A stretch of 64,000 nt of DNA from Owenweeksia sp. (GTDB lineage: Bacteria; Bacteroidota; Bacteroidia; Flavobacteriales; Schleiferiaceae), in NCBI GenBank assembly GCA_002695025.1, contig NZNV01000008.1:186001-250000 (forward strand), read 5' to 3'. Numbering within the stretch: position 1 is the stretch's first letter; each line of letters begins with the position of its first letter. The notes under the pieces are model-generated. The model made no database searches, had not been told where the DNA came from, and was given only the letters and a program-made list of their open reading frames with translations. Below are positions 34,203-42,210 of this stretch, piece by piece. Position numbers and translations under genes: made by a program.

Positions 34203-34966
34203 AACTTGAAGATGGTGCTTACGGATAGTAAATGGGTGGCCGTCTGTATCTTATTAGAAATATCCAGCTGGGTATACTCCCATTGATACGTGAGCTTCAG
34301 CCAATTGCTCTGGCTGACTTGCCAATACAGATCGGTGCGGGAATCCAGGGCAAAATAATCTCCCCAAAAGGCAAGATCGCGGGCGGCAATCTCATCCGCA
34401 AAAAAGGGTTTTACGTAGCCCGGGCGCATGTAATAGCAGCCTATGGGTAGGCCCAGGCCATATTGCACGCCAAAGGTGTCTCCAAACCAGTTGAATTGCT
34501 TTTGGGCCGTAAGCTGCACTCCTGCTGCAAACATCCCGTTAAAATTAGCTTCACTATTGGAGTAAAGGCGTACCTCCCGGTAATCCCATACATTATGGGA
34601 AAGGATACCCGCCAATAAGGCCCATTGCTGAACTTCACCCAGCTTATAGGACAAGCTATAATGGGCACGTCCTGCAAAAAGGGTGGTCCGGTTGGGATTG
34701 TTCTCCGGGTTGACATCCGGATACTGGAAACCTCCGAAGCCACTAATATCGAGCTGGCTTAGCCATTTTTCATCCTGGAAATAATAACCGGACTGTATAA
34801 GCCCCAGATTACCGGAATAACTTACCGGTGACAGGGCTGCATCCTTTACCGTTTGAAAAGCATAACCCAAACCAAAGGGCATATAATCCCCCTCCAGGAA
34901 TTGCGCCTGGCTTGCCCCGGTGAAAAGCAAGCCCAATAGTACCATAATCCTTATTCGTTTGACCAT
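34199..34966 (-). CDS. Outer membrane beta-barrel protein of unknown function
   Basis: This 255-residue protein has a signal peptide ending SQAQ. The mature part consists of alternating polar and aromatic strands with glycine turns (YSGNLGLIQSGYYF, WALLAGILSHNVWDY, GVQYGLGLPIGCYY) and ends in a terminal Phe (VSTIFKF), the typical recognition signal for BAM-assembled barrels. No enzyme motif is recognised. It overlaps the retropepsin gene by 16 bp and the S41 gene by 4 bp. Confidence 0.7.
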   Translation of the reverse strand: MVKRIRIMVLLGLLFTGASQAQFLEGDYMPFGLGYAFQTVKDAALSPVSYSGNLGLIQSGYYFQDEKWLSQLDISGFGGFQYPDVNPENNPNRTTLFAGRAHYSLSYKLGEVQQWALLAGILSHNVWDYREVRLYSNSEANFNGMFAAGVQLTAQKQFNWFGDTFGVQYGLGLPIGCYYMRPGYVKPFFADEIAARDLAFWGDYFALDSRTDLYWQVSQSNWLKLTYQWEYTQLDISNKIQTATHLLSVSTIFKF

Positions 34967-36162
34967 AAGTACTCCTTGCCTACAATAATCTCATTTTGAG
35001 GGTCATTTTCCATAACCAGGGTAAATTCTTGGGGCCTGTTCTCTTTATCCAGCAACCATTCCACAAACTCACAAAATCCACCGAAATCTGCTGGCTGCTT
35101 GCCATTCAAGCTCTTTACGCGGTCTCCATAACGCACTCCTCTTTGCCAGAGGGCGGCATCCTCCGTAATGGAACTTATATAAAAACCACTGCTATCCATC
35201 AGCACCGCAAAACCTCCCTCTTTAAGATGACCGTAGGTGGGAATGCTGTCATAAGGTAAAAAACCGACCCGACTATTGGAGTAATCCAGGTTTAAGATGG
35301 ATTGCTCCAATACTTTAGTACCAATCTTGGAACCGGATTTTTTTTCAATGTCCACAACCGTTTCATAGAGGGTATAACCACCAATGGATAGGCTATCGAT
35401 CTTCACGTTAATGGTAGTATCCAGTTTTGAACCGAAAAGGCCCTCGGAAGAACCATCAATATCCCGGGTATATGGGTATTTTTTCCAGTTCCAGTCTTCC
35501 GCCATTTCACGGCTAAGGTCCAGGCTCCCCCCGGAGCCCAGGTCTAGCAAACAATGTGCGATCTCCAGGCTATCCGCTTTCAGACTTATAAAGGGTCTTC
35601 CTTCCGGGGATTGCATTTCCACGTAGTGCATTCCGTCTATATGTAGTGAACTATCACTCACCACCAGTTGATGATTTTTGTAGTCTACTCGCCAGTTGGC
35701 ATGACGGATCAGGTTGTTACCGATAATACCGGCCGGGCTTACACAGGATATAACGGAATTCTCTGACCAATCTACCACTACAGCAGCAATATCTATGAAT
35801 TGCACCCCCGCAATGTCAATGGTATCTATTAAGCTTACAATAAGCTCCTGGTTGTGGCCCTTCGAGTCATGGATCATTACATCAGCTTCTTCCTCCAGGC
35901 CCAACTCACCAGCCAGCTCTTTGGAAATAACCGAAACGGCTGCCCCGGTATCAAAAATGAAGTTGTAGGTCCTGCCTCCTATCTCAACCGGGATCAGGAT
36001 TACGGGGCGGTTCTTAAGGAAACTCATTTCCTTGTAAAAGTCCTTGGTCACAATGTCTGATTTCTCACGGACCTTGTAGTAATCAAGGCTATTGAATATT
36101 CCACAGGCTGTAGTCAGGGCAAAAAGCAGGATCAGGCTAAGGGTTGATCTCATTGCGATCAT
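34951..36162 (-). CDS. Retropepsin-like aspartyl protease lipoprotein with C-terminal PDZ domain
   Basis: This 403-residue protein has a lipoprotein signal peptide (lipobox TTAC, Cys20). It has two retropepsin-like halves: the first has FIFDTGAAVSVIS (D71), the second CLLDLGSGGSLDLS near residue 205, where DTG is DLG. A PDZ domain covers about 305-395 (FYISSITEDAALWQRGVRYGDRVKSLNGK). Single-chain pepsin-like proteases of this layout occur in Bacteroidota and may process envelope proteins. The altered second motif makes activity uncertain. It is coupled by ATGA to the DUF2141 gene upstream. Confidence 0.82.
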   Translation of the reverse strand: MIAMRSTLSLILLFALTTACGIFNSLDYYKVREKSDIVTKDFYKEMSFLKNRPVILIPVEIGGRTYNFIFDTGAAVSVISKELAGELGLEEEADVMIHDSKGHNQELIVSLIDTIDIAGVQFIDIAAVVVDWSENSVISCVSPAGIIGNNLIRHANWRVDYKNHQLVVSDSSLHIDGMHYVEMQSPEGRPFISLKADSLEIAHCLLDLGSGGSLDLSREMAEDWNWKKYPYTRDIDGSSEGLFGSKLDTTINVKIDSLSIGGYTLYETVVDIEKKSGSKIGTKVLEQSILNLDYSNSRVGFLPYDSIPTYGHLKEGGFAVLMDSSGFYISSITEDAALWQRGVRYGDRVKSLNGKQPADFGGFCEFVEWLLDKENRPQEFTLVMENDPQNEIIVGKEYLWSNE

Positions 36163-36551
36163 TTGAGTGTAATTGAAAGGGATTTGTCCGATCTCACTTC
36201 TACCAGCTGATCTTTAAGATCCGGAGGGCCAAAGGTTCCCCGGGCGTTATTGCTGAAGCCATATTTCTCTTTAGGGATACCCATCCAGTTGGTGTCCAGC
36301 TCCTTATTATCATTGACATCATGAAAAGCGGATATGGCATATTGGCCTTCTTTCAGCTTGAGGCTAAAGGTAGCCTTACCCCCACTAACCGGGATTTCCT
36401 GACCGGCCACCTGCTCGTTTTTTTCATTGACCACTTTTACCAGAACATGGCCCTCATCCGAAGACATTCCGGTAAACTGAACGGTTAAAAGATGTTGGGC
36501 TGATATACCTGATGCCATGGCCAGAAACAATGCAATGAGCACTTTCTTCAA
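36159..36551 (-). CDS. DUF2141 domain secreted protein
   Basis: This 130-residue protein has a signal peptide (MKKVLIALFLAMASGISAQ) and the hallmark DUF2141 motifs: AISAFHDVNDNKELDTNWMG with an EF-hand-like D-N-D loop, then PKEKYGFSNNARG. It is probably periplasmic or surface exposed; the family has no firm function. The start is TTG at 36551, since no ATG occurs before the signal peptide. It is the first of four overlapping genes running to 33204. Confidence 0.85.
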   Translation of the reverse strand: MKKVLIALFLAMASGISAQHLLTVQFTGMSSDEGHVLVKVVNEKNEQVAGQEIPVSGGKATFSLKLKEGQYAISAFHDVNDNKELDTNWMGIPKEKYGFSNNARGTFGPPDLKDQLVEVRSDKSLSITLK

Positions 36552-36605
36552 AACAAAACAATTAAAACGGAAAAATACGGAGAAAAAGGAGAATGTAAAG
36601 AGACA

Positions 36606-37031
36606 CTAGCGGATAAGCACCACGGAGCCCTGCTTGTTTACCAGCTGCACCTCGTAATTCTTGGCAGGATCTACCAACTTGGCAAAGACCCTCCACATAT
36701 AAACACCTTCCTTGAGTTCACGACCTTCGGACTTGCCATCCCAGGCACGCGAAGGATCTGCCTCTTCAGTTTCAAACACCAGGCGTCCCCAGCGATCAAA
36801 TACCTTCATGGAGAACTCTGCCATAATACAATCTCCGTTGTATTTAATGACAAATTGATCATTGGTATTATCGCCATTGGGTGTAAAGGCATTGGGGACA
36901 AACAACTGGCAGGTGTTCACCGAATTCAAACCAGAATTCTGCGAATTACCACCACCCTTCTGGGCCATAGCTTCGATACCGCAAAGCGCAAAACACGCTG
37001 TGAAAAATATGGTAAGTACTAGTTGTTTCAT
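36606..37031 (-). CDS. Stand-alone T9SS type B (gliding-motility CHU_C) sorting domain protein
   Basis: The 141-residue product consists of a signal peptide (to about 23), a short G/N/S-rich linker, and one CHU_C-type C-terminal domain (FVPNAFTPNGDNTNDQFVI, FDRWGRLVFETEE, EGVYMWRVFA). That domain normally sits at the end of large type B T9SS cargo such as SprB. Here there is almost no passenger. It could be a minimal cargo or a remnant of a longer gene, but the intact signal peptide and its own -7 element (37045-37052) argue that it is expressed. Confidence 0.88.
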   Translation of the reverse strand: MKQLVLTIFFTACFALCGIEAMAQKGGGNSQNSGLNSVNTCQLFVPNAFTPNGDNTNDQFVIKYNGDCIMAEFSMKVFDRWGRLVFETEEADPSRAWDGKSEGRELKEGVYMWRVFAKLVDPAKNYEVQLVNKQGSVVLIR

Positions 37032-37044
37032 TATACCGTAAAGA

Positions 37045-37052
37045 CAAATATA
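37045..37052 (-). promoter_or_regulatory. -7 promoter element before the stand-alone CHU_C gene
   Basis: TATATTTG on the minus strand is a perfect TAnnTTTG match 13 bp before the ATG at 37031. It marks a new transcription start inside the long minus-strand series and would give a very short leader. Confidence 0.55.
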
Positions 37053-37137
37053 AATAAATCCCCTTCACTTCCGGGCTGTAACAGGAAGAGATGGCCCCAT
37101 CACTTATTCTGTGCTATCTAAGACCGAATTAACGGTA

Positions 37138-38361
37138 TCAGTCAAAATCCGTAGTGAGCTTAAATCGCAATATGCGGCCATTACCTTCATCCGCCACGTA
37201 AACGATCTGGTTGAAATACGCTACGGCTCGTGGTTGTTTAAATTGCGTAATACCTGTTCCGGTTCCTCCAAAACTGGATTTTTGGTACTTGGTGATGCCT
37301 GTGGCTGCGGGGGGAAGCACTCCTTCCAGGCCTGTAGCCGTAAACTGGTAGAGGGAATCCGTTTCGGCATCCACCACAAAAATGAAGTTGCTGGCATCTC
37401 CGGCCACCGTTACATCATAAGGCTGTGTAAAACGGCCGGGAGTATTGATAAAACCATCCGCCTGGCTGGTATCACCACCTGAAGCGAGTATCCTGGGACG
37501 GAACTCCGCCCCGAATTCGGATTCATTGAATTCAATGTATTGCACCTTCAGGGCATTGGTTTCGTCCAGCGAGGTGAAAATAAAATCGCCTCCGGTTTGT
37601 GCAGTAAGCTGTGGTGGCTGTGCCAGGGTGGTAATTCCATTGGGATCTTCAAAATAATCACGGAACAGACCGCTGGAAGTGTTCACCGATATGTTGGAGA
37701 TCCATTTATCGTTATTATCAAACCACACTATAGCATCATCCGGGTTTAAGGAGTTGGTAGCCGGGCCGGTACGGGTAACGTAGTAGCGGTTATTCCGGGC
37801 CGCATTCGCATCGGCAATTACAGCAATACGGTTGAATTCCACCTGTTTGTCACCAGTAGAAAAACTGCTTTTGGCGTAAAAGGGGTGTACGATCTTATTG
37901 ACCACGGTGGCATTGTTAAGGCCATAACCGCTGTTACCGATAAGCCTTAAGCGGTAAATGCTGGCAAAAGAAACGGAATTACCCTGGATCACGGTATCGG
38001 TACGGCCAATAACCAAAAGGTCGAACCTGCGATCCTGCGCTACGGATTTTGCGCCCGGAATAAATTTCCGGCCAATAATTCGGCCAGCCTCGTCCATGGC
38101 AATAACTTCTTCTGTGGCTTCATCCACCACGTAGATCAGTTCGTCAAAACCGATACAAACATCCACGGGACGGTCAAAATCATCGAGTACCGGCAGAATG
38201 GGAACATAGGCCACCTGGCGGTAATCCACTTCGGGAACTTCAATAAAATCCAGGTCGGTCTTATTACCCAGGTAATCTTCACAACTGCTCAACCCTACCA
38301 AGCCCAGCAGCAACATTCCCATCGGTATAAAAATGCTTCTCATCATCCTAGCGACTCTCAT
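37138..38361 (-). CDS. NHL-repeat-like beta-propeller lipoprotein
   Basis: This 407-residue protein has a lipoprotein signal peptide (lipobox LSSC). The mature part has repeated strands of NHL/beta-propeller type (PVDVCIGFDELIYVVDEATEEVIAMDEAG, PYDVTVAGDASNFIFVVDAETDSLYQF, PRAVAYFNQIVYVADEGNGRILRF). It probably forms a surface or periplasmic binding propeller. Two later ATGs (38346 and 38343) would remove the 14-bp overlap with the PorV-like gene and leave the signal peptide intact. It is downstream of the PorV-like and TonB-dependent receptor genes and is probably co-transcribed with them. Confidence 0.8.
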   Translation of the reverse strand: MRVARMMRSIFIPMGMLLLGLVGLSSCEDYLGNKTDLDFIEVPEVDYRQVAYVPILPVLDDFDRPVDVCIGFDELIYVVDEATEEVIAMDEAGRIIGRKFIPGAKSVAQDRRFDLLVIGRTDTVIQGNSVSFASIYRLRLIGNSGYGLNNATVVNKIVHPFYAKSSFSTGDKQVEFNRIAVIADANAARNNRYYVTRTGPATNSLNPDDAIVWFDNNDKWISNISVNTSSGLFRDYFEDPNGITTLAQPPQLTAQTGGDFIFTSLDETNALKVQYIEFNESEFGAEFRPRILASGGDTSQADGFINTPGRFTQPYDVTVAGDASNFIFVVDAETDSLYQFTATGLEGVLPPAATGITKYQKSSFGGTGTGITQFKQPRAVAYFNQIVYVADEGNGRILRFKLTTDFD

Positions 38362-39361
38362 TATTGATGTGTACCCGAAGGCCTATATTATGCTGAAAAC
38401 CCAAAAAATCCGTGGGGTTTATGGAGTAATCGATGTAAAAGGGATTGGTTCCCATGCGGGTACGCAACCCTACACCAAAGGTAGGCCAGGTCTGGCCTTT
38501 TACACTGACCTTATACCCCAGGCGGGCAAAGAAAAGATCGTAAGTCTGGTACTCCAGCCCGAAGCGGAAATTCTCTGCATTATCATTGGGGTGGTTCAAC
38601 TGGATGGCGGCCATCAGGCTTTGGTTTTCTTCCTTCCAGGGAATCATACTCACTCCCAGGCTGAAAACCGTGGGCACAGTATTCGCATCCAGGCTAATCC
38701 CCTCAGAACGGTTGAATACTACGGGTATATCCTTATCCTCATTGCCCAGAGATGAGTTACCTCCAAAGTTCTGCACCATCACCGCAAATTTCAGGTCTTT
38801 ATAATCGGTTTTATAGAGGAAGGCTACATCCACCGTAGCATTGTGGTTACTGTAGTTGGCAATACCCTCGTAAATGTATTTTACGGTAACCCCTGCACTA
38901 AACAAAGAGGATAGCTGACGGGCGTAGGTAAGTCCTACCGCCAGGTTGGTCACGTAAACTTCCCGCCCGGTTCCGTTGGGCTGAAACTCCGTGCGCTCTT
39001 CCATGGAACCTGAGTTAAGGGCGTTAACACTGAAAGCCAATTTGCTCACCTCATCCTTAAGCCCGAAGGAAGAAGAAAGAAAAGATTGATTGATGCCGGC
39101 ACCGATAAACTGGTGGGATAAGGCATAGGTTATGCTTTCCAGGTCGGTAAGTGCAGCCGGGTTATTCAAAGCGGAATAACCATCACCGGAAAGGGCCACA
39201 CTGGCACCTCCCAAACCCACGGAACGAGGGTTGAGATCATTCTTAAGAAAGCTCAAGGCGGAAAGCCCCGCTCTTTCGCCCCCGAAGTTGGGCAACACCT
39301 GTGCCTTAAGGCCCGTAGCCGTAAGTATGGTCAGTCCGATATAGATCCAGGTATTCTTCAT
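38348..39361 (-). CDS. PorV/PorQ-like outer membrane beta-barrel protein
   Basis: The protein has a signal peptide and the N-terminal signature of the PorV/PorQ family (ALSFLKNDLNPRSVGLGGASVAL, then GYSALNNPAALTDL), with a barrel to the C-terminus. PorV carries T9SS cargo to the attachment complex, and PorQ is its companion. This copy is embedded in a receptor cluster rather than with core T9SS genes and may serve the nearby secreted proteins. The start is set at ATG 39361 (337 residues); a TTG at 39367 would couple to the upstream stop by TTGA. Confidence 0.8.
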   Translation of the reverse strand: MKNTWIYIGLTILTATGLKAQVLPNFGGERAGLSALSFLKNDLNPRSVGLGGASVALSGDGYSALNNPAALTDLESITYALSHQFIGAGINQSFLSSSFGLKDEVSKLAFSVNALNSGSMEERTEFQPNGTGREVYVTNLAVGLTYARQLSSLFSAGVTVKYIYEGIANYSNHNATVDVAFLYKTDYKDLKFAVMVQNFGGNSSLGNEDKDIPVVFNRSEGISLDANTVPTVFSLGVSMIPWKEENQSLMAAIQLNHPNDNAENFRFGLEYQTYDLFFARLGYKVSVKGQTWPTFGVGLRTRMGTNPFYIDYSINPTDFLGFQHNIGLRVHINNESR

Positions 39362-39363
39362 GC

Positions 39364-42210
39364 TCAAAATCTAAATGCTAAACCATATAAAACCTGGCGT
39401 GGGGCAAGGTAACGGGCCGGATTACGCGGGTCGGTACCAGTTTCCTGGGGACCGTTGTACTCAGGCCTTGGATCACGCCATGTAAGGGGAACATCATCTC
39501 CGTATTGATAGGCGCGGCCGGTAACCGGGTTAATGATCTGTGAATTCTTGTTGTTAAGCAGGTTACGTATTTCCACACTCAGGGAAATGCCTTTACCGTT
39601 CTTAAGACCCAGCGGAATGGTGTAGGTGAGTTTCAGGTCGAAATTATGCCAGTTATCCGCGGTTTCCTCCAAGTAACGATCGGTCTGTTCTTCGTACTCC
39701 GGACGGTTCAGATCATTGGACCCAACTTTTACCTGGGGCGTATAACGGTAGCCGGAGGTAAACTGGTACGAAAGGTAGGCACTGAAACCCGTGAGGTTCA
39801 TCCCCATAATGGGCAAAGTACTGTCCGGGCTGAACACCACACCCAGGTTGATATTCCAGGGACGGTCAAAGGCCAGGAACTGCTCACGGGTAAGTGGTAC
39901 CTCCCCGTTCTGTTCTATCTGAAGAGCTGATTCACGTGCAGAATTGGACTTTCCCCGGGCCACCTGGTAGGCGATGTTGGAGAAAGTGCGGAAATACTTT
40001 CCAACGCGGTAATTCAAACCAAATTCCACCCCGTAGATCTTGGCGTAATCCTGATTGATGTAAAAGGTCTTGGTTACCGTTCTACCGGTTTGATCCTGTA
40101 CCAATGCACTGCGGGATACGATATAGTCGAAACGGTTGTTGTTAAAAGCTGTAAAAGTCATGGCCAGGTCACGCGTCAGTTTGGATTTCAAACCTACTTC
40201 GTAGGATACGTTCACTTCGGGGTCCAGATCCGGGTTACCGAGATTGGAGAGAAAAGAACGGTCCTGGTATACAGGATCGAGACCGGCATACAAAAAACGT
40301 GGGTGCGGTAAACGCATGCTGTGCCCGTAGTTGAAGTACAATACGTTGTTCTCGGTTACCGGGAAGGACACATTGATCTTAGGCAACAGGCGGGCTTTCC
40401 AGCGTAAACCAAAAATACTGGCGGTTTTACGTTCGTAATCTTCCCGAACCTGGTCAATTACCGGGGCTTCAGGGTTCGCCACAGCATCATCCGCAAACTT
40501 TCCGGGAGCCCAAAACGCAAAGCGGGCACCTAAAGTGGCGATAATACCTTTATACGTGATCTTATCCTGGAAGAAGAGGCCTCCTTCAATAGGGTTCACT
40601 TTCCAGATATCGTTGCTGGAACCAATACTTACAGCCGGTGTGGTTACGGAATCGTTAATACGGATAGGCGCTCCCACCCAGGGACGGTTTACGTCCACCC
40701 ATTGGTACTCTTTAAAGGTTTGCTGCAGCCCGAAGCTTATCTCGTGCGTTTTACCAGGTATGTAGGTAGCCTTGGCGTTTACGGTATATTCCTGGGCATA
40801 ATGATCATGCCAGGTAGGGCTGATACCTCCGTTGTTATACAAGCCATTGCCAGGCAGCACATAATAGGTTCCATCCTGTGAATTGGGGTTAAAAACCGCC
40901 ACGGGATCAGTAATGATATTTTCTTCATCCATGATCTGGTCAACGGTGGCGGAGCGGAAGGGACGGCCATTAGCATCGGCCCGGAGATTGGTAAACAACC
41001 TTCCCAGCGAAAGGGAAAGGCCCCAGTTCTTATTGATCAGGTGATTGACATTTAAGGCGGTAAGATTGGAGTGATGGGTATAGGTAGTGGCATTATCCAG
41101 GTTCAGGCTGCGCTGGTACTGGAAACCGGGGGTAAGTATGGCATCAAAACCCACGATCTGCAAACTCCTGGTATTCTGGTTGACATTCAGGGAGTGCTGG
41201 TTGGTAAGGGTAATTTTGGTACCCGAACGTATTTTGTAGGCGAGCTTAAGGGTATGCGTATAGGAATTTGTTTGGCGTGGCGCCCAGAATTCAGAAGTAT
41301 TGGGCAGCAAGGAGCTTTTCAGCTGATCAGCCGTGGAACCAAAATACTCATCGGTTAAAAAGGCGCTTACGTTGGTAAAGAAGGTAAGTTTATTATCGGT
41401 AAAGGGAACCGCAGAACCCAGGGAGGCTTCCACCCGGTCTGTATTAAAAGACGTGGCAACATCGCTATTGGTGATGTAATCGCGTTGCCAGCTGCCGGCA
41501 ATTTCAAACTTCTGGCTTCCTTCACGGATGGTGGTATTCACCACCCCGGACGACCCACCTCCGTATTCGGCACCAGCTCCACCGGTGATCAGGTCGATAT
41601 TGGCTATGGAGGCGCTGGAAACATCCACCCCAAAGCCGGTTCCGGCCAGCGGATCCTGTGCGCTGATACCATCCACGATATAGGAGGTTTCGTATACCCG
41701 GGCACCCCTGATCTGCAAACCGTCCTGGGTTTTTACCACCCCGGCCTGCATTTCCAGTACTTCCTTCACATCGCGAACGTTCATCTGGGCAATATCTTCC
41801 TGCTTGATGCTCACCTCTGAAGCCGCAGCTTCCAGGTTTACCTGGCTGGAGCGGCCTACAATAGTAACCTCGTTCAAGGATTCGGACTGCTCCTTCAATT
41901 GAATGTCCAGGGTTTTGTTTTCGCCCGGTTCAAAGGAAATACCGTTGTAGATCTTGGTCTCAAAACCAATGAACTGCACTTTTACCTGGTAATCATTGGG
42001 CTTGATATTGTTGATCACATACTCCCCATCCATATTGGCAGCCGTTCCCAGATACGTACCTACAATGGTAATAGAGGCTTGGTAGAGAGGCTCCCCATTG
42101 AGGTCGGTTATCCTTCCAGTAAGGGAGGCCGGAGCATTTTGCTGCGCCATGGCACTGACCATCAGCAGACAAAGACCTAAAAGGGTGTATAGTAATTTCT
42201 TAAAACTCAT
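39364..42210 (-). CDS. TonB-dependent outer membrane receptor with carboxypeptidase-regulatory-like domain
   Basis: This 948-residue protein has a signal peptide (to about 22) and a regulatory-like domain at about 28-112 (LTGRITDLNGEPLYQASITIVGTYLG). A plug domain at about 120-235 contains IRGARVYETSYIVDGISAQDPL and GAGAEYGGGSSGVVNTTIREG, followed by a barrel with Phe at the end (YGLAFRF). It differs clearly from the receptor at 10082. It overlaps the upstream lipoprotein by 11 bp, which suggests a SusC/lipoprotein-like pairing, although the partner is not SusD-like. The substrate is unknown; the neighbours point to something released from secreted enzymes. Confidence 0.9.
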   Translation of the reverse strand: MSFKKLLYTLLGLCLLMVSAMAQQNAPASLTGRITDLNGEPLYQASITIVGTYLGTAANMDGEYVINNIKPNDYQVKVQFIGFETKIYNGISFEPGENKTLDIQLKEQSESLNEVTIVGRSSQVNLEAAASEVSIKQEDIAQMNVRDVKEVLEMQAGVVKTQDGLQIRGARVYETSYIVDGISAQDPLAGTGFGVDVSSASIANIDLITGGAGAEYGGGSSGVVNTTIREGSQKFEIAGSWQRDYITNSDVATSFNTDRVEASLGSAVPFTDNKLTFFTNVSAFLTDEYFGSTADQLKSSLLPNTSEFWAPRQTNSYTHTLKLAYKIRSGTKITLTNQHSLNVNQNTRSLQIVGFDAILTPGFQYQRSLNLDNATTYTHHSNLTALNVNHLINKNWGLSLSLGRLFTNLRADANGRPFRSATVDQIMDEENIITDPVAVFNPNSQDGTYYVLPGNGLYNNGGISPTWHDHYAQEYTVNAKATYIPGKTHEISFGLQQTFKEYQWVDVNRPWVGAPIRINDSVTTPAVSIGSSNDIWKVNPIEGGLFFQDKITYKGIIATLGARFAFWAPGKFADDAVANPEAPVIDQVREDYERKTASIFGLRWKARLLPKINVSFPVTENNVLYFNYGHSMRLPHPRFLYAGLDPVYQDRSFLSNLGNPDLDPEVNVSYEVGLKSKLTRDLAMTFTAFNNNRFDYIVSRSALVQDQTGRTVTKTFYINQDYAKIYGVEFGLNYRVGKYFRTFSNIAYQVARGKSNSARESALQIEQNGEVPLTREQFLAFDRPWNINLGVVFSPDSTLPIMGMNLTGFSAYLSYQFTSGYRYTPQVKVGSNDLNRPEYEEQTDRYLEETADNWHNFDLKLTYTIPLGLKNGKGISLSVEIRNLLNNKNSQIINPVTGRAYQYGDDVPLTWRDPRPEYNGPQETGTDPRNPARYLAPRQVLYGLAFRF

